In this document: one piece after another, positions 9,309 to 21,375 of the stretch
Layout: each line of letters opens with the position of its first letter
How positions within the stretch are numbered: position 1 is the first letter of the stretch
NCBI RefSeq assembly: GCF_964204645.1
Contig: NC_134031.1
Span: forward strand, 13,370,501 to 13,434,500
Origin: Tubulanus polymorphus
Taxonomy: Eukaryota; Nemertea; Palaeonemertea; Tubulaniformes; Tubulanidae
Length of the DNA stretch: 64,000 nt
Direction of reading: 5' to 3'
Program-made: the position numbers and the translations under genes
The notes under the pieces: generated by a model
What the model saw: only the letters and a program-made list of their open reading frames with translations
Told to the model about the DNA's origin: nothing
Database searches by the model: none

Positions 9309-10246
9309 GCGGGTCCTGCTAAAGTATAAAATGTAATACGAAACGAAAATTTTGTAATTTTTTGCGTTATAGCAGCGGATTCGTGGAGCTGGCTTAAACA
9401 TGCGCACCCAGTCTAGTGCGGCAGGGTTCCGTGCCGCGACTGAGTTTAGCGATGCCATCAGGGAGAATGATCTGCGCATGCTCGTATACAATTGAAGGTA
9501 GCGATTAATAAATTACGGGTTAGAGAACGAAGTGTGCCTTAAAATATATCCTGCAGTGTTTAGGCTAAAAAATTGATACCTCGTTTCTCCTCTGCTGAGG
9601 AGCTTAAAAGTTGACCCGACCGGCCGCTAATCTACCCTGTACATTAAAACTTTCGTTATAAAACGCCAATGATGTTTTCCCCGTCTGTTATGTTAATAAT
9701 TGATACATGTGGTCAGCAGTATCGCACTGTATCATTTATTTTCCATTATCAAAATGAAATAAACTAAGACCTTTACCCTGTCTGGATTTTGCAAGGGATG
9801 CGGATTCGAAAAGAAAATTCACGGCCGGAATTTTTTTCAAATTGCTCGTCACTACGCTGTTAAGCGGTAAAAAGACCGTTATGTTGTCCATGTGTAGGGC
9901 CTATCATTTTACTATGCTTTACCGCGTCTGAGTTCGTGGAAATGGCGCAGCGTATTCATTATTTGTTTTTGAGAACATCCTACAAGTTTCTACTAATTGT
10001 AGACGTTCTTAAAACCCTCCAGTTTAAGAAAATAAATTCTTGAATATGGTACTTTCAAAAGATCATTTACATGCACCGCCGAGATTTTTACAGTCCCGTA
10101 GCGTTATAACGAGCTTTGACCAAAGTATGGGCGTGTGTTTGGAATTTGACCATTTCGTTTCGTATTTCGGTTCGTATTTTAGCACTACTGGCAAAAAAAT
10201 TTCCATTTCTTAATTTCGTAGTTTCGTACTTTAGCAGGACCCGTCC
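9309..10246. mobile_element. Non-autonomous DNA transposon, 0.94 kb
   Basis: CGGGTCCTGCTAAAGTA at 9309 and its reverse complement TACTTTAGCAGGACCCG ending at 10246 form a terminal inverted repeat; imperfect matching continues inward for about 40 bases (TACGAAAC). No transposase gene inside. A clear target duplication is not visible. Class unknown. Confidence 0.6.
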
Positions 10247-10986
10247 TGGGGCCACTTGCTCAGACGTTGATTAAAGATAACATACCAGAGCGTATGTATG
10301 GTCTATTTTGTTTCATCATATAAACAGATTAACAGATTATTCAAAGAAAGTTTTATCCTGTCTGAAGACATACTGCCTTACGTCCGGATCAATTTATTTC
10401 ACAAGGTGAATTAATATGCGGATGAATACATCGCTTAACGTAAACGGGCAACTTGCACCAAGGGTCGGTACCGTAGAGGTCTTAATTCCTTGTTTTGTGC
10501 TGGGAAAATCAGTGGTAGTCTTTAAATTTGAAAGGTAGGCAGACAATGTCCTTGAAAGCCTTTAATTTTTACAGTGACATGAATTATCGCCGAATTGTAT
10601 GACAGTGTGGCGTGCGTTTATTCATATTTACTGCATACACATTGCGTGGCAACCGTCGGCGTCTAGATCAGTGTACCTACATTAATGACGTTTTGACGGA
10701 GATTCCTCATTAACGGGGTTCCCTATGCATCGCAACAACCAATTAGAGCAACGCGCGCCTGCTATGGAGTCCCGTCGACAGACTGTTTAGTAATACATTT
10801 TCCTTGCGAAACTTGTAATTTAAATCAATATTGTATGAATAGAAATATTGATTTAAAAATATTTTGCGTTCTAAAATTGATTTTTGGTGCACCAGTGCTT
10901 GTTTTAGTGAATAAAACGTGCATATGAAAATGTGGATGAATTTTACACAAAACTTTTTTCCGTACAGAAAACACCAAACAGGTGAG
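10247..10986. other. Unannotated flank left of A2
   Basis: About 740 bases of moderate GC with no ORF, repeat or RNA gene that I can support. Possible host intergenic DNA. Confidence 0.4.
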
Positions 10987-11360
10987 TAATAGGGGTTTAG
11001 TTGGTTCAGGCCAAAGGTCGAACGGTCGAGCTCATTAAAAAATAAATATTGAAAGTAATTTAAAACTATAATATATTTTCATAGCCGTGTGTATTTTATA
11101 TTATAACTAAATATTTATTCTAAGATATTAATAATTTAAATTTTAAAAGCATATTGTATTAAATCAATTGGTCGCTCCGCTTCGCTAAAGCTCCGCTCCG
11201 CGACCAATTGATTTATTTACAATACACAAATTCATATAATCAAATATATTCAAATAATAATAATTATTCTATTATTTAACTAAAATACACACGTCTATGA
11301 AAATATATTTATATTACTTTTAATATTTGTTTTTAATGAACTCGACCATTCAACCTTTAA
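10987..11360. repeat. Palindrome at the left end of A2
   Basis: Starts TAATAGGGGTTTAGTTGG; the left arm carries TTTTCATAGCCGTGTGTATTTT (shortened: TCATAGCCGTGTGTATTTT) and the right arm AAAATACACACGTCTATGA. The centre near 11170-11210 is GGTCGCTCCGCTTCGCT and GCTCCGCTCCGCGACC. The right arm ends in GACCATTCAACCTTTAA and is directly followed by the A2 repeat. About 80 bases that separate palindrome and repeat in A3 are missing here. Same sequence at 39990-40394 and as a half at 29143-29335. Confidence 0.8.
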
Positions 11361-11500
11361 CGAGCTCTTATAGAATAGATAGATAGATATATTTTAAACA
11401 TTATTTCAATATTCATAATTGTATGAGTTAGATTTTTAAACATTAAAAGTGTTAGTAAAGTGTGATTGAAATAATTCATATTTAAATCATTGAACTTCTA
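11361..11500 (+). repeat. Left terminal inverted repeat of A2
   Basis: CGAGCTCTTATAGAATAGA begins here; the inverted partner ends at 29068. Match with the A2 right end is about 50-60 bases (through ACATTATTTCAATAT). Match with the A3 left end (40449 onward) is longer, about 130 bases, including TTAGATTTTTAAACATTA. Polymerase B begins 30 bases further on. Confidence 0.75.
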
Positions 11501-11531
11501 AAATCAATTAAAAAAAAAATTTAGTATTAAA

Positions 11532-14500
11532 ATGGAAGCAAATAAGTACTACTGTCCAACATGTAATATCAATATAGATAAATCCCAAAAAGCAAGACAC
11601 AATAAAACTAAAACACATTTAGAGAATAAATTGAAACTAGAATATAAAGATGATATATTAGAAACTAAATTAGATGAATTAAAGAATGAAAAAGAAACAT
11701 ACAAATGTGATACATGTAATCGATCATTCAGTGATAAAAGATATTATAAAGAATATTTAAAATCTAAAAGTCATATTAGAAATAAGAATAATGATATTTT
11801 AGGTGAAGATTATTTTGATGAAGATAATGATAAGAAACATAAGACAATTAAAAGAATAAGAAATAAATTAAACAATAAAAGACCATATATGGAAGATGTA
11901 AGAAATTATATTAATTCATTAGATAATAAAAAGATATAGAAATAAAGCATTTAAAAGTGATATTGGTCCAGCAGCTATTGAGTTTAAATTTCATAAAGGT
12001 AAAACATTAGAAGAAAATAAAAAACATTTAGAAAATATGAAAAATATTATAAAAATAATAACTGATTAGATAAATGTTATAATGAAGTGAAAACTAAAAT
12101 AGAAGAAAAATATTTTGAAGGATCTGGTTTAATATTTGATGAAATAATATTTATGACTTTACATGTTTATAACACAAAATATAATAAGTTAACTAAATCG
12201 AAACCAATAGATTAAAATAACGTATCATATTATAAAGAACCAGATATTGAAGCATCGAGTTATATCAAATTACCATTTAAAACTAATGCTGTTATAAATG
12301 TACAAAATGAAGATGATAAATGTTTTCTATGGGCAATAATTAGTTGTTTACACCCAGTTGAAGATTATAATAAACATACTTATAGATTAACAAATTATAA
12401 ACCATTTGAAAATAATTATAAGATAGATTAGTATCCTGTTAGAATTAAAAACATCCCAAAAATAGAAAGAGATAATAATATAAAGATAAATGTATTTTAT
12501 TTAATCAAATTGCCAAATACAAAAGGTAACAATATAAAACATTATACATTAGAACCATTATATCTATCAAACGATTATGATTCAAATGATGTTATAGATA
12601 TATTATATTATGAGAATCATTATATGTGGATTAAAAGAATTGATTTATTTTTTAAATCAGAAAATGATTTTGATAATAAAATATATCTATGTAGAAAATG
12701 TTTACATAAATTCAGAACTGAAAGTGCATTATTAAATCATAAACAATTATGTGAAAATCATGATTATTGTAAATTAGTTTTACCAAATGAAAAGGATAAA
12801 ATATTAGAATTCTAAAGATATGATTACAAAAATAAAGTACCATATGTAATATATGGAGATTTTGAATCATTAAATAATGAACTAACTGATCAAGATAGAA
12901 AAGAAATATATTATAAAAGAAAGAAATTAAATTCTAATGAAAATGATTTTTCAGATGAACCACCAAAAACAAATACTATTAAAAAGATTCATCAATCAGC
13001 TGCTGCTTTCGGGTTATATATAAAATCTGATTATCCCGAACTAATTGAAAGTGAATATTATCATTATAGAAATGAAAATGTTATCAATCATTTTTGTGAC
13101 TTATTAATTGAATATGAAATAAGATTTAGTAAATTATTGAATAAAAATAAAGAGATAATTATGACAGAAGAAGATAAAGAAGAATTTGTGTTTGCAGATA
13201 AATGTTATTATTGTGAAAAGATATTTAATTATTAACATAAAAAAGTAAGAGACCATGATCATTTGAATGGAAAGTTTAGAGGTGCTGCACATGAGAATTG
13301 TAACTTACAAGCTAAGAAAATTAATTTTGTACCAGTTATATTTCATAATCTATCAGGATATGATGCACATTTATTTATCAAACAGTTATGTCATAAAATA
13401 GATGAAATCAATAATGAAATAGAAAGATTAAATGCAAATAGATCAAAAGATAAAATACCAACTTATAAATTTAAAACGTTAGCTAAAACATCTGAGAATT
13501 ATTTATCATTCCAATTTGGTTGCCTAAGATTTATAGATTCATATAGATTTTTAAATAGTTCATTAGATAACTAATCAAAATCATTAGTTGATGATGAATT
13601 AAAAATATTAAAACAACACTATCCAAATAATGATGATTTTAAATTAATGAGATATAAAGGCGCAATTCCATATTCATTTTATAAATCACATAATGATTTT
13701 AACATAACTGAATTATTAAAAGAACAATTCTATGATGAATTAAAAAATGAATATGTTAAAGATGAAGTATATAATAGAACATTGAATATTTGGAATCATT
13801 TCAAAATAGAAAATCATGGACAATTAGTAGATTTATATTTAAAATCACATGTATTATTATTATCGGATATATTCGAAAGGTTTAGAGATGTAAACCTAAA
13901 ATATTTCAATATTGATCCATGCCATTGTTATTCATCACCAGGTTTAACATGGGATTGTGGTTTAAAATTTACAGATATAAAAATGGATTTGTTAACAAAT
14001 ATAGATCAATTATTATTATTTGAAAATCTATAAGAGGAGGAGTTTCAGGTGTATTAGGTGATAGATATTTCAATGTAAATGATAACCCTGGATATAAGTT
14101 ATTATATATAGATGCAAATAATTTGTATGGTTGGGCAATGATGGAACCACAACCTTATGGAGTATTTGAAATAAGTGAAGTTTTACAACATGAAAATAAT
14201 GATAAATTTGATTGGAAGAAAAGAATCCTAGATATTGCAGATGATTCAGATACTGGTTACTTCTTTGTTGTAGATTTAGAATATCCTGAATATATTAAAT
14301 TTAAATCTAGAAATCTAGCATACTGCCCAGAACATAAAACTGTAACTCATGAAGAACTATCAAATTATCAAAAAAGAATTAAACCCGAAAATCATATTCA
14401 TACAGAAAAGTTAATGGTAACTCAAGAAGATAAATATAATTATGTAGTACATTATAGAATGTTGAAGTTTTATCTAAAACAAGGAATGATCCTAAAAAAA

Positions 14501-15443
14501 GTACATAGATATATTTCATTTAGTCAACCTAAGTGGTTAAAAAAATATATAGATTTTAACACCAAACAGAGAACTGAAGCTAAAACTGATTTTGAGAAAG
14601 ATTTCTTCAAACTAATGAACAATGCATTCTATGGTAAGACTTGAAAATATTAGAAATAGAAATGATATTGAGTTAGTTAGTAATGGTAAAAGGATAAGGC
14701 ATTTATAATCATATCCTAAGTTTTTAGGTAACAGAATATTTGATGAAAATTTAGCCGCAGTTAAAATGAGAAGAACATCTATGAAATTTAATAAACCAAT
14801 TTATGTTGGAGCATCAGTTTTAGAAATATCAAAGTTATTAATGTATGAATTCTATCATAATGTATTACAACCTCATTTTGGAGAAAAACATATAGAAATC
14901 TTATATTTTGATACCGACAGTTACATATTAAAGATAAAAACTAATAACATAACAGATGATTTAAAAACATTAAAACATCATTTTTATTTCAGTAACTATC
15001 CTAAAGATCATGAATTGTTTAGCAATGATAATAAAAAAGTTCTTGGTAAATTCAAAGATGAATTAGGCGGTGAAGAAATGATTGAATTCATCGGTATTAG
15101 ATCTAAAATGTATTCATATAAAACTAAAGAACATGAAGCTAAAAAGTTAAAAGGAATAACCAAAAGTGTAGTAGAAAAGAATATTCATTTCAAAGATTAC
15201 ATCAATTGTATATTCAATGAAGAAGTTAGAAAACATAAGATGAGATGTTTAAGATCTGAAGATCATGAAATGTTTATTGAAGAGATTGAGAAGATAAGTT
15301 TGAATCCATTTGATGATAAAAGATATATTTTAGATGATGGAATTCATACAGTTGCTTATGGTTGTAATTTAGATGAATACTTAAAATTTAAAAGAGAAGA
15401 AACAAAAGAGAACGAGATAATGAAAAGAATTCTAACGTGTTAA
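11532..15443 (+). pseudogene. Protein-primed family B DNA polymerase, copy A2 (broken)
   Basis: Copies the linear genome from a terminal protein. N-terminal C2H2-like fingers (YYCPTCNINIDKSQKARH; YKCDTCNRSFSDKRYYKEYL), a third Cys/His unit near 12690-12750, then exonuclease motifs YGDFES (12855), FHNLSGYDAH (13344) and SHVLLLSDIFERF (13846). Polymerase motif A is IDANNLYGWAM (14108), motif B KLMNNAFYGKT (14610) and motif C YFDTDSY (14905). A KxxKMYSY region follows near 15105. Start ATG 11532 in TATTAAAATGG. Broken by stops or shifts near 11940, 12066, 12212, 12429, 12813, 13233, 13572, 14031 and 14642. Total length of about 1300 codons is normal for Polinton polymerases. Confidence 0.85.
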
Positions 15444-15472
15444 TCAAATTTTAATAAAAATATGCTATTAAA

Positions 15473-15826
15473 ATGGAGAGTAAACAAGCACACAGTGAGA
15501 ACAACAAATTATTTCTGGATAGAATAAAAGATACTTCAAATGTCAAATCAGTAGATTATAAATTTAAGAAGTTAAAAGAATTAATAATCCATAAGAAATA
15601 TCTAATTACAAATATTGATACAGTTACTAACAAATATGGAGATAAATTAGTTATACACTTAGAATATGAAGGATTAAAAGGAAATACATATAAATTTAGA
15701 ACATATTTACCAGATAGATTTCATAGATTATCAAGTGAAGATTTAGAAGAATTATGTTCAGGTGATTTCTATTTCGTATACAAAGGTAAGAATGAAAAAG
15801 GGCACCATGAAATAGATTTCGAATAA
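15473..15826 (+). CDS. OB-fold-like putative ssDNA-binding protein, copy A2
   Basis: Intact, 117 codons, 30 bases after the polymerase; start context TATTAAAATGG is nearly that of the polymerase (11532), unlike the TAAATG of structural genes, which hints at a shared early-type promoter for replication genes. Contains TNKYGDKLVIHLEYEG, FRTYLPDRFHRLSSEDLEEL and YKGKNEKGHHEIDF, matching the A1 copy at 5361-5687. OB-fold and ssDNA binding are inferred from pattern and from the polymerase next door. Confidence 0.6.
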   Translation: MESKQAHSENNKLFLDRIKDTSNVKSVDYKFKKLKELIIHKKYLITNIDTVTNKYGDKLVIHLEYEGLKGNTYKFRTYLPDRFHRLSSEDLEELCSGDFYFVYKGKNEKGHHEIDFE

Positions 15827-15843
15827 GAAAATATGTAAAATAA

Positions 15844-16605
15844 ATGGCGGAATTAAAAGAATACAGAATATTTGTTGATTCTAGAAGACTTACAAATTAT
15901 AAATCTCATAATTTACTAGTACAATTAGAAAGAGAATTCAAGAATTGTGTTGATTTAAAATTAGTTAATATAAGTTTATGTAATTCTTTTTACAATGTAT
16001 CGGATAAAACTTTTGAACATAGAGGGTTTATGATTTATATGAGAAATAAAGATTTCAAGATAAAGGTTTCATATATTTTTAAAACCAGGATTATATAATT
16101 TAGAATCATTAGCGCAGGAAATTAATAGAAGAGCTCGGTTGAAAATCGGGGGTACTTCTGTATTTGAAATTAAATTTAATAAAATTGATAGTACTAATAA
16201 AATAAGAATAAAGATTTCTAATGAACAACATAAATTTATGGTAAACTAACCACTGGCTAAAATGTTAGGAATTAAACCGCTTACAGTTACTGGAAACGCA
16301 GAAGGCATCTCAAATATAATACCTTTTACACACTTTTATATTTATTGCAATTTAATCGATTCTACAAAAACTTTCGAAGCAACTAAAGAAACAATTTGTA
16401 GTTCTAGTATACTAAATATTTTACCGCTAAAAATGTTAAACAATTTGGAACTCAAATAAATTATAATTTAACAGAATGTGATTTTAAACCTTGCATTCCT
16501 CAATTTAATAATTTTAAATTAGAAGTAAGAAATCATAATTGTTATTTAGTTGATTTGAATAACTTTCCTGTAATTTATGAATTAATTATAAGATGTAGAG
16601 AGTAA
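15844..16605 (+). pseudogene. Minor capsid (penton-like) protein, copy A2 (broken)
   Basis: Starts ATG 15844 in TAAAATAAATGG, 18 bases after the OB-fold stop. First part 15844-16098 has KEYRIFVDSRRL and LKLVNISLCNSFYNV; a shift near 16080 and a TAA at 16247-16249 break it; the rest (16262-16605) has IPFTHFYIYCNLIDS, a serine patch, ILNILPLK and a terminal VDLNNFPVIYELIIRC. The terminal beta-rich half with HFYIYCNLID and D-L-N-x-x-P-V resembles Polinton penton proteins as I know them. The N-terminal half resembles 48293-48736 in B. It would sit at capsid vertices. Confidence 0.55.
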
Positions 16606-16621
16606 TTTTTTCTCTATATAA

Positions 16622-16968
16622 ATGAATATAACTGTTGGACCGAGTATATGTTTTGGGTTTGATTTTAAACGAGAAAGAAATGAAATTTAACATTACTGAT
16701 GTAATTATACATATAAAAAATATTGCATTTTCTAATGAAACAGTATGAAAAAACAATAGATAAAGAAACTTTGAATGTAGAAAAGATTACTAATTTAATT
16801 AGAGAATCTTTAAGATTTTATGAATTAGATGAAGATTTTATCATCGATGATATTGAAAAAATAATAATTGAAATATATACAAATGAAACTAGTAATGAGA
16901 TAAATGTTGAATTAATCATCACTAAGATAACTAAATATTTTGATGATAGTAATTATTTTGATAAATAA
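16622..16968 (+). pseudogene. Small conserved-position protein, unrecognised
   Basis: ATG 16622 lies in TCTATATAAATG but the frame closes after 22 codons (ITVGPSICFGFDFKRE). A downstream open stretch 16723-16968 reads as an acidic helical protein (RFYELDEDFIIDDIEKIIIEI). They may be one gene broken by shifts, or two. Its stop TAA touches the start of the next gene (AATAAATG). Confidence 0.35.
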
Positions 16969-17190
16969 ATGAGAGATAATAAGTGGATAATAACTGGATT
17001 ATATAATGGAGCATTACTATCAGTTGGAACTGTTGGTTATTCTATGGTATTAAAAAAAGTATTTAAAATGGGAAGTGTTAATGTTGATAGATTTGATATC
17101 AATGATATCTTAAAATTAACATTAGCAGTTACTTTATCTAATTTAACTATTGATTATTTAGAAAAACAAAAATATATTCCTCCCATATAA
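16969..17190 (+). CDS. VGY-family small hydrophobic virion-module protein, copy A2
   Basis: Intact, 73 codons. Two hydrophobic segments: NGALLSVGTVGYSMVLKKVF (20 residues, N-terminal) and DILKLTLAVTLSNLTIDYL. The GC-rich B protein at 50022-50363 has SGLTVGYAMLGKKML and AMKLTVAVSLATISKDY in the same order, so the protein has been kept across the two elements. Function unknown; membrane-bound virion component inferred. Lies head to tail in a run of TAAATG genes. Confidence 0.65.
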   Translation: MRDNKWIITGLYNGALLSVGTVGYSMVLKKVFKMGSVNVDRFDINDILKLTLAVTLSNLTIDYLEKQKYIPPI

Positions 17191-17214
17191 ATACATAATT
17201 ATTTTACTAAATAA

Positions 17215-17637
17215 ATGGCTTCTGCAGTTATAACTATTATAGGATCGGCAATTGTTAACGCTTTAGAATTTACTGGTGGCGGTTTTTTATTTAAACATAT
17301 TGATAAAAATGGATCATTAACAGAACAAAAAAGACATAACTTAGCATTAGAAAAATACAATAAAGATGCAGAAGAATATAGAGAAAAGAGGCAAAACTAT
17401 ATGGATTATATTAACAAGGAATTATATGATCAGAAGATTTCACATAGAGATTTTCAATCGGTTGATGATGCAATGAGTTTATATAACGCGGTAACCAATA
17501 AAGAAAAATTACATCTATACAAACATAAATTATCAGATTATTATACCCCAAGTAATGAACAGAAGAAATATGAAATAATATGGATTTTAGGCGGAACTGT
17601 TATTGTTATATTTGTTGCTTATAAGTTTACTAATTAG
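17215..17637 (+). CDS. GGGFLF-family membrane protein, copy A2
   Basis: Intact, 140 codons, ATG in ACTAAATAAATGG. N-terminal hydrophobic segment IGSAIVNALEFTGGGFLF, central charged helix (KRHNLALEKYNKDAEEYREK), conserved-looking SDYYTPSNEQKK, and C-terminal transmembrane helix WILGGTVIVIFVAYKF. From memory, proteins with an N-terminal VNAL-x-F-x-GG helix and a DYYTPS motif before a last membrane helix are common in Polinton-like elements of cnidarians; this should be confirmed by search. I see no counterpart in B. Confidence 0.65.
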   Translation: MASAVITIIGSAIVNALEFTGGGFLFKHIDKNGSLTEQKRHNLALEKYNKDAEEYREKRQNYMDYINKELYDQKISHRDFQSVDDAMSLYNAVTNKEKLHLYKHKLSDYYTPSNEQKKYEIIWILGGTVIVIFVAYKFTN

Positions 17638-17657
17638 TAATTTTTTTTGCTAAATAA

Positions 17658-18085
17658 ATGGATGATAATATTGATATTATTCCTCATGATATAAATAAAA
17701 CTAAATTAAAAATATATTTAGAAAAACAAATATTAGAATTTGAAAGTGGCTTAAAGATAAAAAAAGAAAAAATATTTTAAAAAGTAAAATTATATATTAT
17801 TTGATTATAAGTGGTTCGGTTACAATTAGTTCTGTAATAACATTTTTAGCAATATTTTCACCATTAACACCTTTAGCTATATTAATTGGTGTGTTAGGAT
17901 TAAGTTCAAGTGTTTTAACTGGTATAAGTTCAAAATTAAATATAAAAAGTAATAAAGAAAAAATTAAAACTAATATAAAAGAAATTAATAAATTAAAAAA
18001 TACACTAGATTATATAATAAGTTTAAATGGCCATATAACAGTTGAAGAACAAGGTAAATTATTAAAAGAATTAATAAATTATTAA
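17658..18085 (+). pseudogene. VLGVLG-family membrane protein, copy A2 (broken)
   Basis: ATG 17658 in GCTAAATAAATGG opens an acidic helical N-terminus (DINKTKLKIYLEKQILEFE) that stops at 17778-17780 and resumes in another frame, 17801-18085, with two adjacent hydrophobic stretches (SVTISSVITFLAIF and LAILIGVLGLSSSVLTGISS) and a helical tail ending EEQGKLLKELINY. B has the same plan at 47170-47825 (VATVLGVLGVSGKIVG then SDGVVSDDEFKLILAE). Confidence 0.55.
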
Positions 18086-18101
18086 TTTTTTTATTATATA
18101 A

Positions 18102-19424
18102 ATGGTAGATAGTTTTCCAAAAGCTTTCCAATATAATAAATCAATTAAATATAATATTCCAGCAATAGATTTTAATAAAGATATTTCATATAGAAATGAA
18201 GTTTTAAATTCATTAATTGATTTATATATTTATGTTACTGAAAGTAATTATTTTAATGTTAAGATGGAAAATATATTTCATGTGTATACAATTAATTTTA
18301 AAAATTTAAATGAGGCAAAACAATGGTTATTAAAATCTAATATGAAGTATTGGCAGAATCAATTAAATTTTGCTGTTTAATTTGCAACAACAGGTTGTGG
18401 AATTAGTTGGAATGATCATTTAAATAAACCAAGTTTACCATTGATGTTATCACTTTTTAGATTTCATACATATTTTCAAATAAAATTAATATTAGATGAA
18501 TTAGAGTGTCCTTTACCAGGTTCAAAATATTTTAAAGAATTGAATAATAATATTAATTTGTCTAAGTTTTATAAAATATGTAATGAATTTTAATATTAAT
18601 TCAAATAAAGAATTTAGAGCAAAAATTGGAACAATGGGTGGATTAGGAATATTATATACTAAAGAATTTGGAAAAATAATGACAAATTCAGATATAAGAA
18701 CACTAAATTGGAATGAATTACCAAAATATTATAATAATATACAACAACAAAATAAAAATGGTTGGGTCAATTTCATTTTAGAAAATGGTGAAGGTTTTAC
18801 AAAATCAGGTATACAAAAAATAAATCAATCTATTAGAACTTATTTGATATGTATTTTAGGTGCGCTAGTTGAAACAAGATCACCAATAGTTGGAAATGAT
18901 AACACTTCATTCGATGCGCAGAAACAATTCAAAGTATTATTTGAAGATTCCATTCATAATGATAAAAATAGATCGATTCCAGAAAACATTGTAAGATATC
19001 AAAATTATTTAGATAAATCACATATTAGACTAAATTATTGTATAGGCCCTAATCTATTTATTATTTCTAATGATTCAGTATTAAAGATGGGAAATATAAT
19101 TGGTTATAATAATCTAATTAAAACTGCAACAATAAATAATTCATTTGGATTAAATGATATAAATAAAAAGATTATTACTGCTCCAAAATTAATGGAAGGT
19201 GAAAAAAATAAAAAACATATTCAATCAACAGAAACTAAAACTAAGAATATTAAATAAATAATGATTCTAAACCGGATTATAATACATCAGAAGATATAAA
19301 AACTGATAATATTCAACATGATATAATTAAACTAAATGATGATAATAAATCCCATGAAAATGCTAAATTAGCTTTAACTTGTATAGGAATTGTAATCGGA
19401 GGAATATTATATTTTAAATTTTAA
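18102..19424 (+). pseudogene. Large minor virion protein, copy A2 (broken)
   Basis: ATG 18102 in TTATATAAATGG. The frame 18102-18380 ends at a TAA (Q or similar in the ancestor), continues open as FATTGCGISWNDHLN to about 18590, shifts, runs 18583-19257 (RAKIGTMGGLGILY; RYQNYLDKSHIRLNYCIGPN) and shifts again near 19257. The last part, to TAA 19422-19424, is acidic and ends in one hydrophobic helix (ALTCIGIVIGGILYF). About 440 codons in all. The residue pattern (SLPLMLSLFRFHTYF) recalls a recurring protein of invertebrate Polintons, from memory only. Absent from B. Confidence 0.5.
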
Positions 19425-19439
19425 TTTTTTATTATGTAA

Positions 19440-19912
19440 ATGGCAAAAGGTGGAGAAGATTATGAAATGAAAGGCATGGGAAATAATAATGAAGGATATA
19501 TTGATGATGAACCGCAACCCAATTTAAATGAAACTGATATTGATGATGATAATTCATCAGCGCGTAATTCTAATTTAGCAGATAGTGGTTCTATAGCCCG
19601 ATCAACAGATGAACATGATAGAAGAACTAGATCGAGAATATATCCTGAAAATTTAAATCCAGATTTAGTAAAACAAAATTTAGAAAATAATGAATTTATA
19701 TATAATTTCTAACCTATATTTGAAAGATCTGGATATAATATAAATGATAGAGGCGCTAGACTTTTAGTACAAGAATTAAAATATTGATGGTGAATATTAT
19801 TATCATTTGAAAGATGATTATTATATTGATATCTCTTATAAAAATCAAGATAAAATATTAGCGGAATCAACTTTGGGAAAATTAGAACCAGATAGAATTA
19901 AAAGAATAAGAA
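19440..19912 (+). pseudogene. N-terminal part of the coiled-coil/membrane protein, copy A2
   Basis: ATG 19440 in TTATGTAAATGG. Acidic, disordered N-terminus (EDYEMKGMGNNNEGYIDDE), then after a TAA at 19710-19712 and a shift near 19785 the stretch YYYHLKDDYYIDISYKN, which lines up in pattern with WFFQTELNGDPVRVKL in the B protein (48748-49880). At about 19912 the sequence jumps to the C-terminal half of the same gene (KGLAISNALKS), so the middle is deleted and the gene is fused to the tandem repeat that follows. Confidence 0.55.
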
Positions 19913-20238
19913 AGGTTTGGCAATATCAAATGCTTTGAAATCTACACCTACACCCGATAAACCAGATAAACCCCCAGATAATAATAATTCTATACAAGAT
20001 ATAGTTAAAGATGGTTTAAAAAAATTAGCAAAATATTTATGGGAACTATCTAAAAAATCTGCTGCAGCATTACCAGGAATTATTGCATCAATTGTTGGTT
20101 TTAAATTGAAATCTGCAGGAAACATTATTAACTTTGCTGCTGAACATATTATTTTGTTTTTAATTACAGTTGTAAGTGCAATTATTTTTGGGTTAGTAAA
20201 CATGATAACAAATAAATAATTAATTTTTTGTTAAATAA

Positions 20239-20383
20239 ATGAGTGGGAGTTATATCAATCCTTCTAAGAATCATAGAATATCTAATGCTATTAAAGCAGA
20301 AGGATCACATCATATAATTACTCATAACCCTTCTAACATTAATCCTGATGAAACTTTATATGTTAGAATTCCTAGATTAACTT
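20239..20383 (+). pseudogene. Capsid gene 5' fragment, duplicate 1
   Basis: Begins with ATG in GTTAAATAAATGAGTGG like the complete copy at 22201 and follows it for 48 codons, up to RIPRLT, then crosses the duplication join and stops at once (TAA 20384-20386). It keeps the presumed promoter, so a short capsid N-terminal peptide could be made, but it cannot fold as a capsid protein. Confidence 0.75.
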
Positions 20384-21219
20384 AAATCAAATAAAGTTCC
20401 AATTGAAAAACTTTTACCAAATGGATTACTTGATGCAACAGATCAAGAATTAGAAGATTTAGATATATTTTCTGATAAAGCAATAAGAGAAATTATTAGT
20501 ATAAGAAATGAAGCTGATAAAATTGCGCATGATAAAAGTATAAGAGATTTTAAAATTAGAACTTTGGAAAAAGAATTAACTAATGCAAATAAAGAAATAG
20601 AACAATTAAAATTAGATAGAGATAATAAAGTTATTGAAGAAATCGAATTTAAAAAAAGAAATGCGTATTTAGAAAAAGAAAAAGATGATTTAGAATATAA
20701 CATAGAATTACAAAAAGAAGAAATTAAATTATTATTAAAATCATATGATTATAATATTAATAGATTAAAAGTTATTTTTAAAGAGTTAAAAATAAAACCA
20801 GATTCTGAAATATCATTGAAAGATAGAATAAAATTATTATTTAATTTAGAAGGAATAACAATTCTTTCAATTCTAACAGCTGTAACTATGTTATTTACAA
20901 CAATAGGTTTAGCAATATAAAATGCTTTGAAATCTACACCTACACCCGATAAACCAGATAAACCCCCAGATAATAATAATTCTATACAAGATATAGTTAA
21001 AGATGGTTTAAAAAAATTAGCAAAATATTTATGGGAACTATCTAAAAAATCTGCTGCAGCATTACCAGGAATTATTGCATCAATTGTTGGTTTTAAATTG
21101 AAATCTGCAAGAAACATATTAACTTTGCTGCTGAACATATTATTTTGTTTTTAATTACAGTTGTAAGTGCAATTATTTTTGGGTTAGTAAACATGATAAC
21201 AAATAGATAATTAATTTTT
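20384..21219 (+). pseudogene. Coiled-coil/membrane protein, middle duplicate
   Basis: Long heptad-like helix (LEKELTNANKEIEQLKLD) followed by the hydrophobic segment GITILSILTAVTMLFTTIGLAI shortened here to ITILSILTAVTMLFTTIG. A TAA at 20919-20921 replaces Ser of the other copies. A two-base loss near 21116 shifts the last hydrophobic segment. Lacks its natural N-terminus. No start codon near the join, so expression is unlikely. Confidence 0.7.
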
Positions 21220-21229
21220 TGTTAAACAA

Positions 21230-21375
21230 ATGAGTGGGAGTTATATCAATCCTTCTAAGAATCATAGAATATCTAATGCTATTAAAGCAGAAGGATCACA
21301 TCATATTATTACTCATAACCCTTCTAACATTAATCCTGATGAAACTTTATATGTTAGAATTCCTAGATTAACTTA
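21230..21375 (+). pseudogene. Capsid gene 5' fragment, duplicate 2
   Basis: Same as the fragment at 20239 with start context GTTAAACAAATGAGTGG (T to C change in the TAAATAAATG box). Ends at the same join. Confidence 0.75.

Noticed and set aside
11940-19712. In-frame TAA/TAG codons in many A genes, suggesting reassigned stop codons
   Set aside because: Where copies can be compared the stops replace different residues (GAA in the A1 capsid gene, TCA in the duplicate at 20919) and occur together with frameshifts, so ordinary decay explains them.
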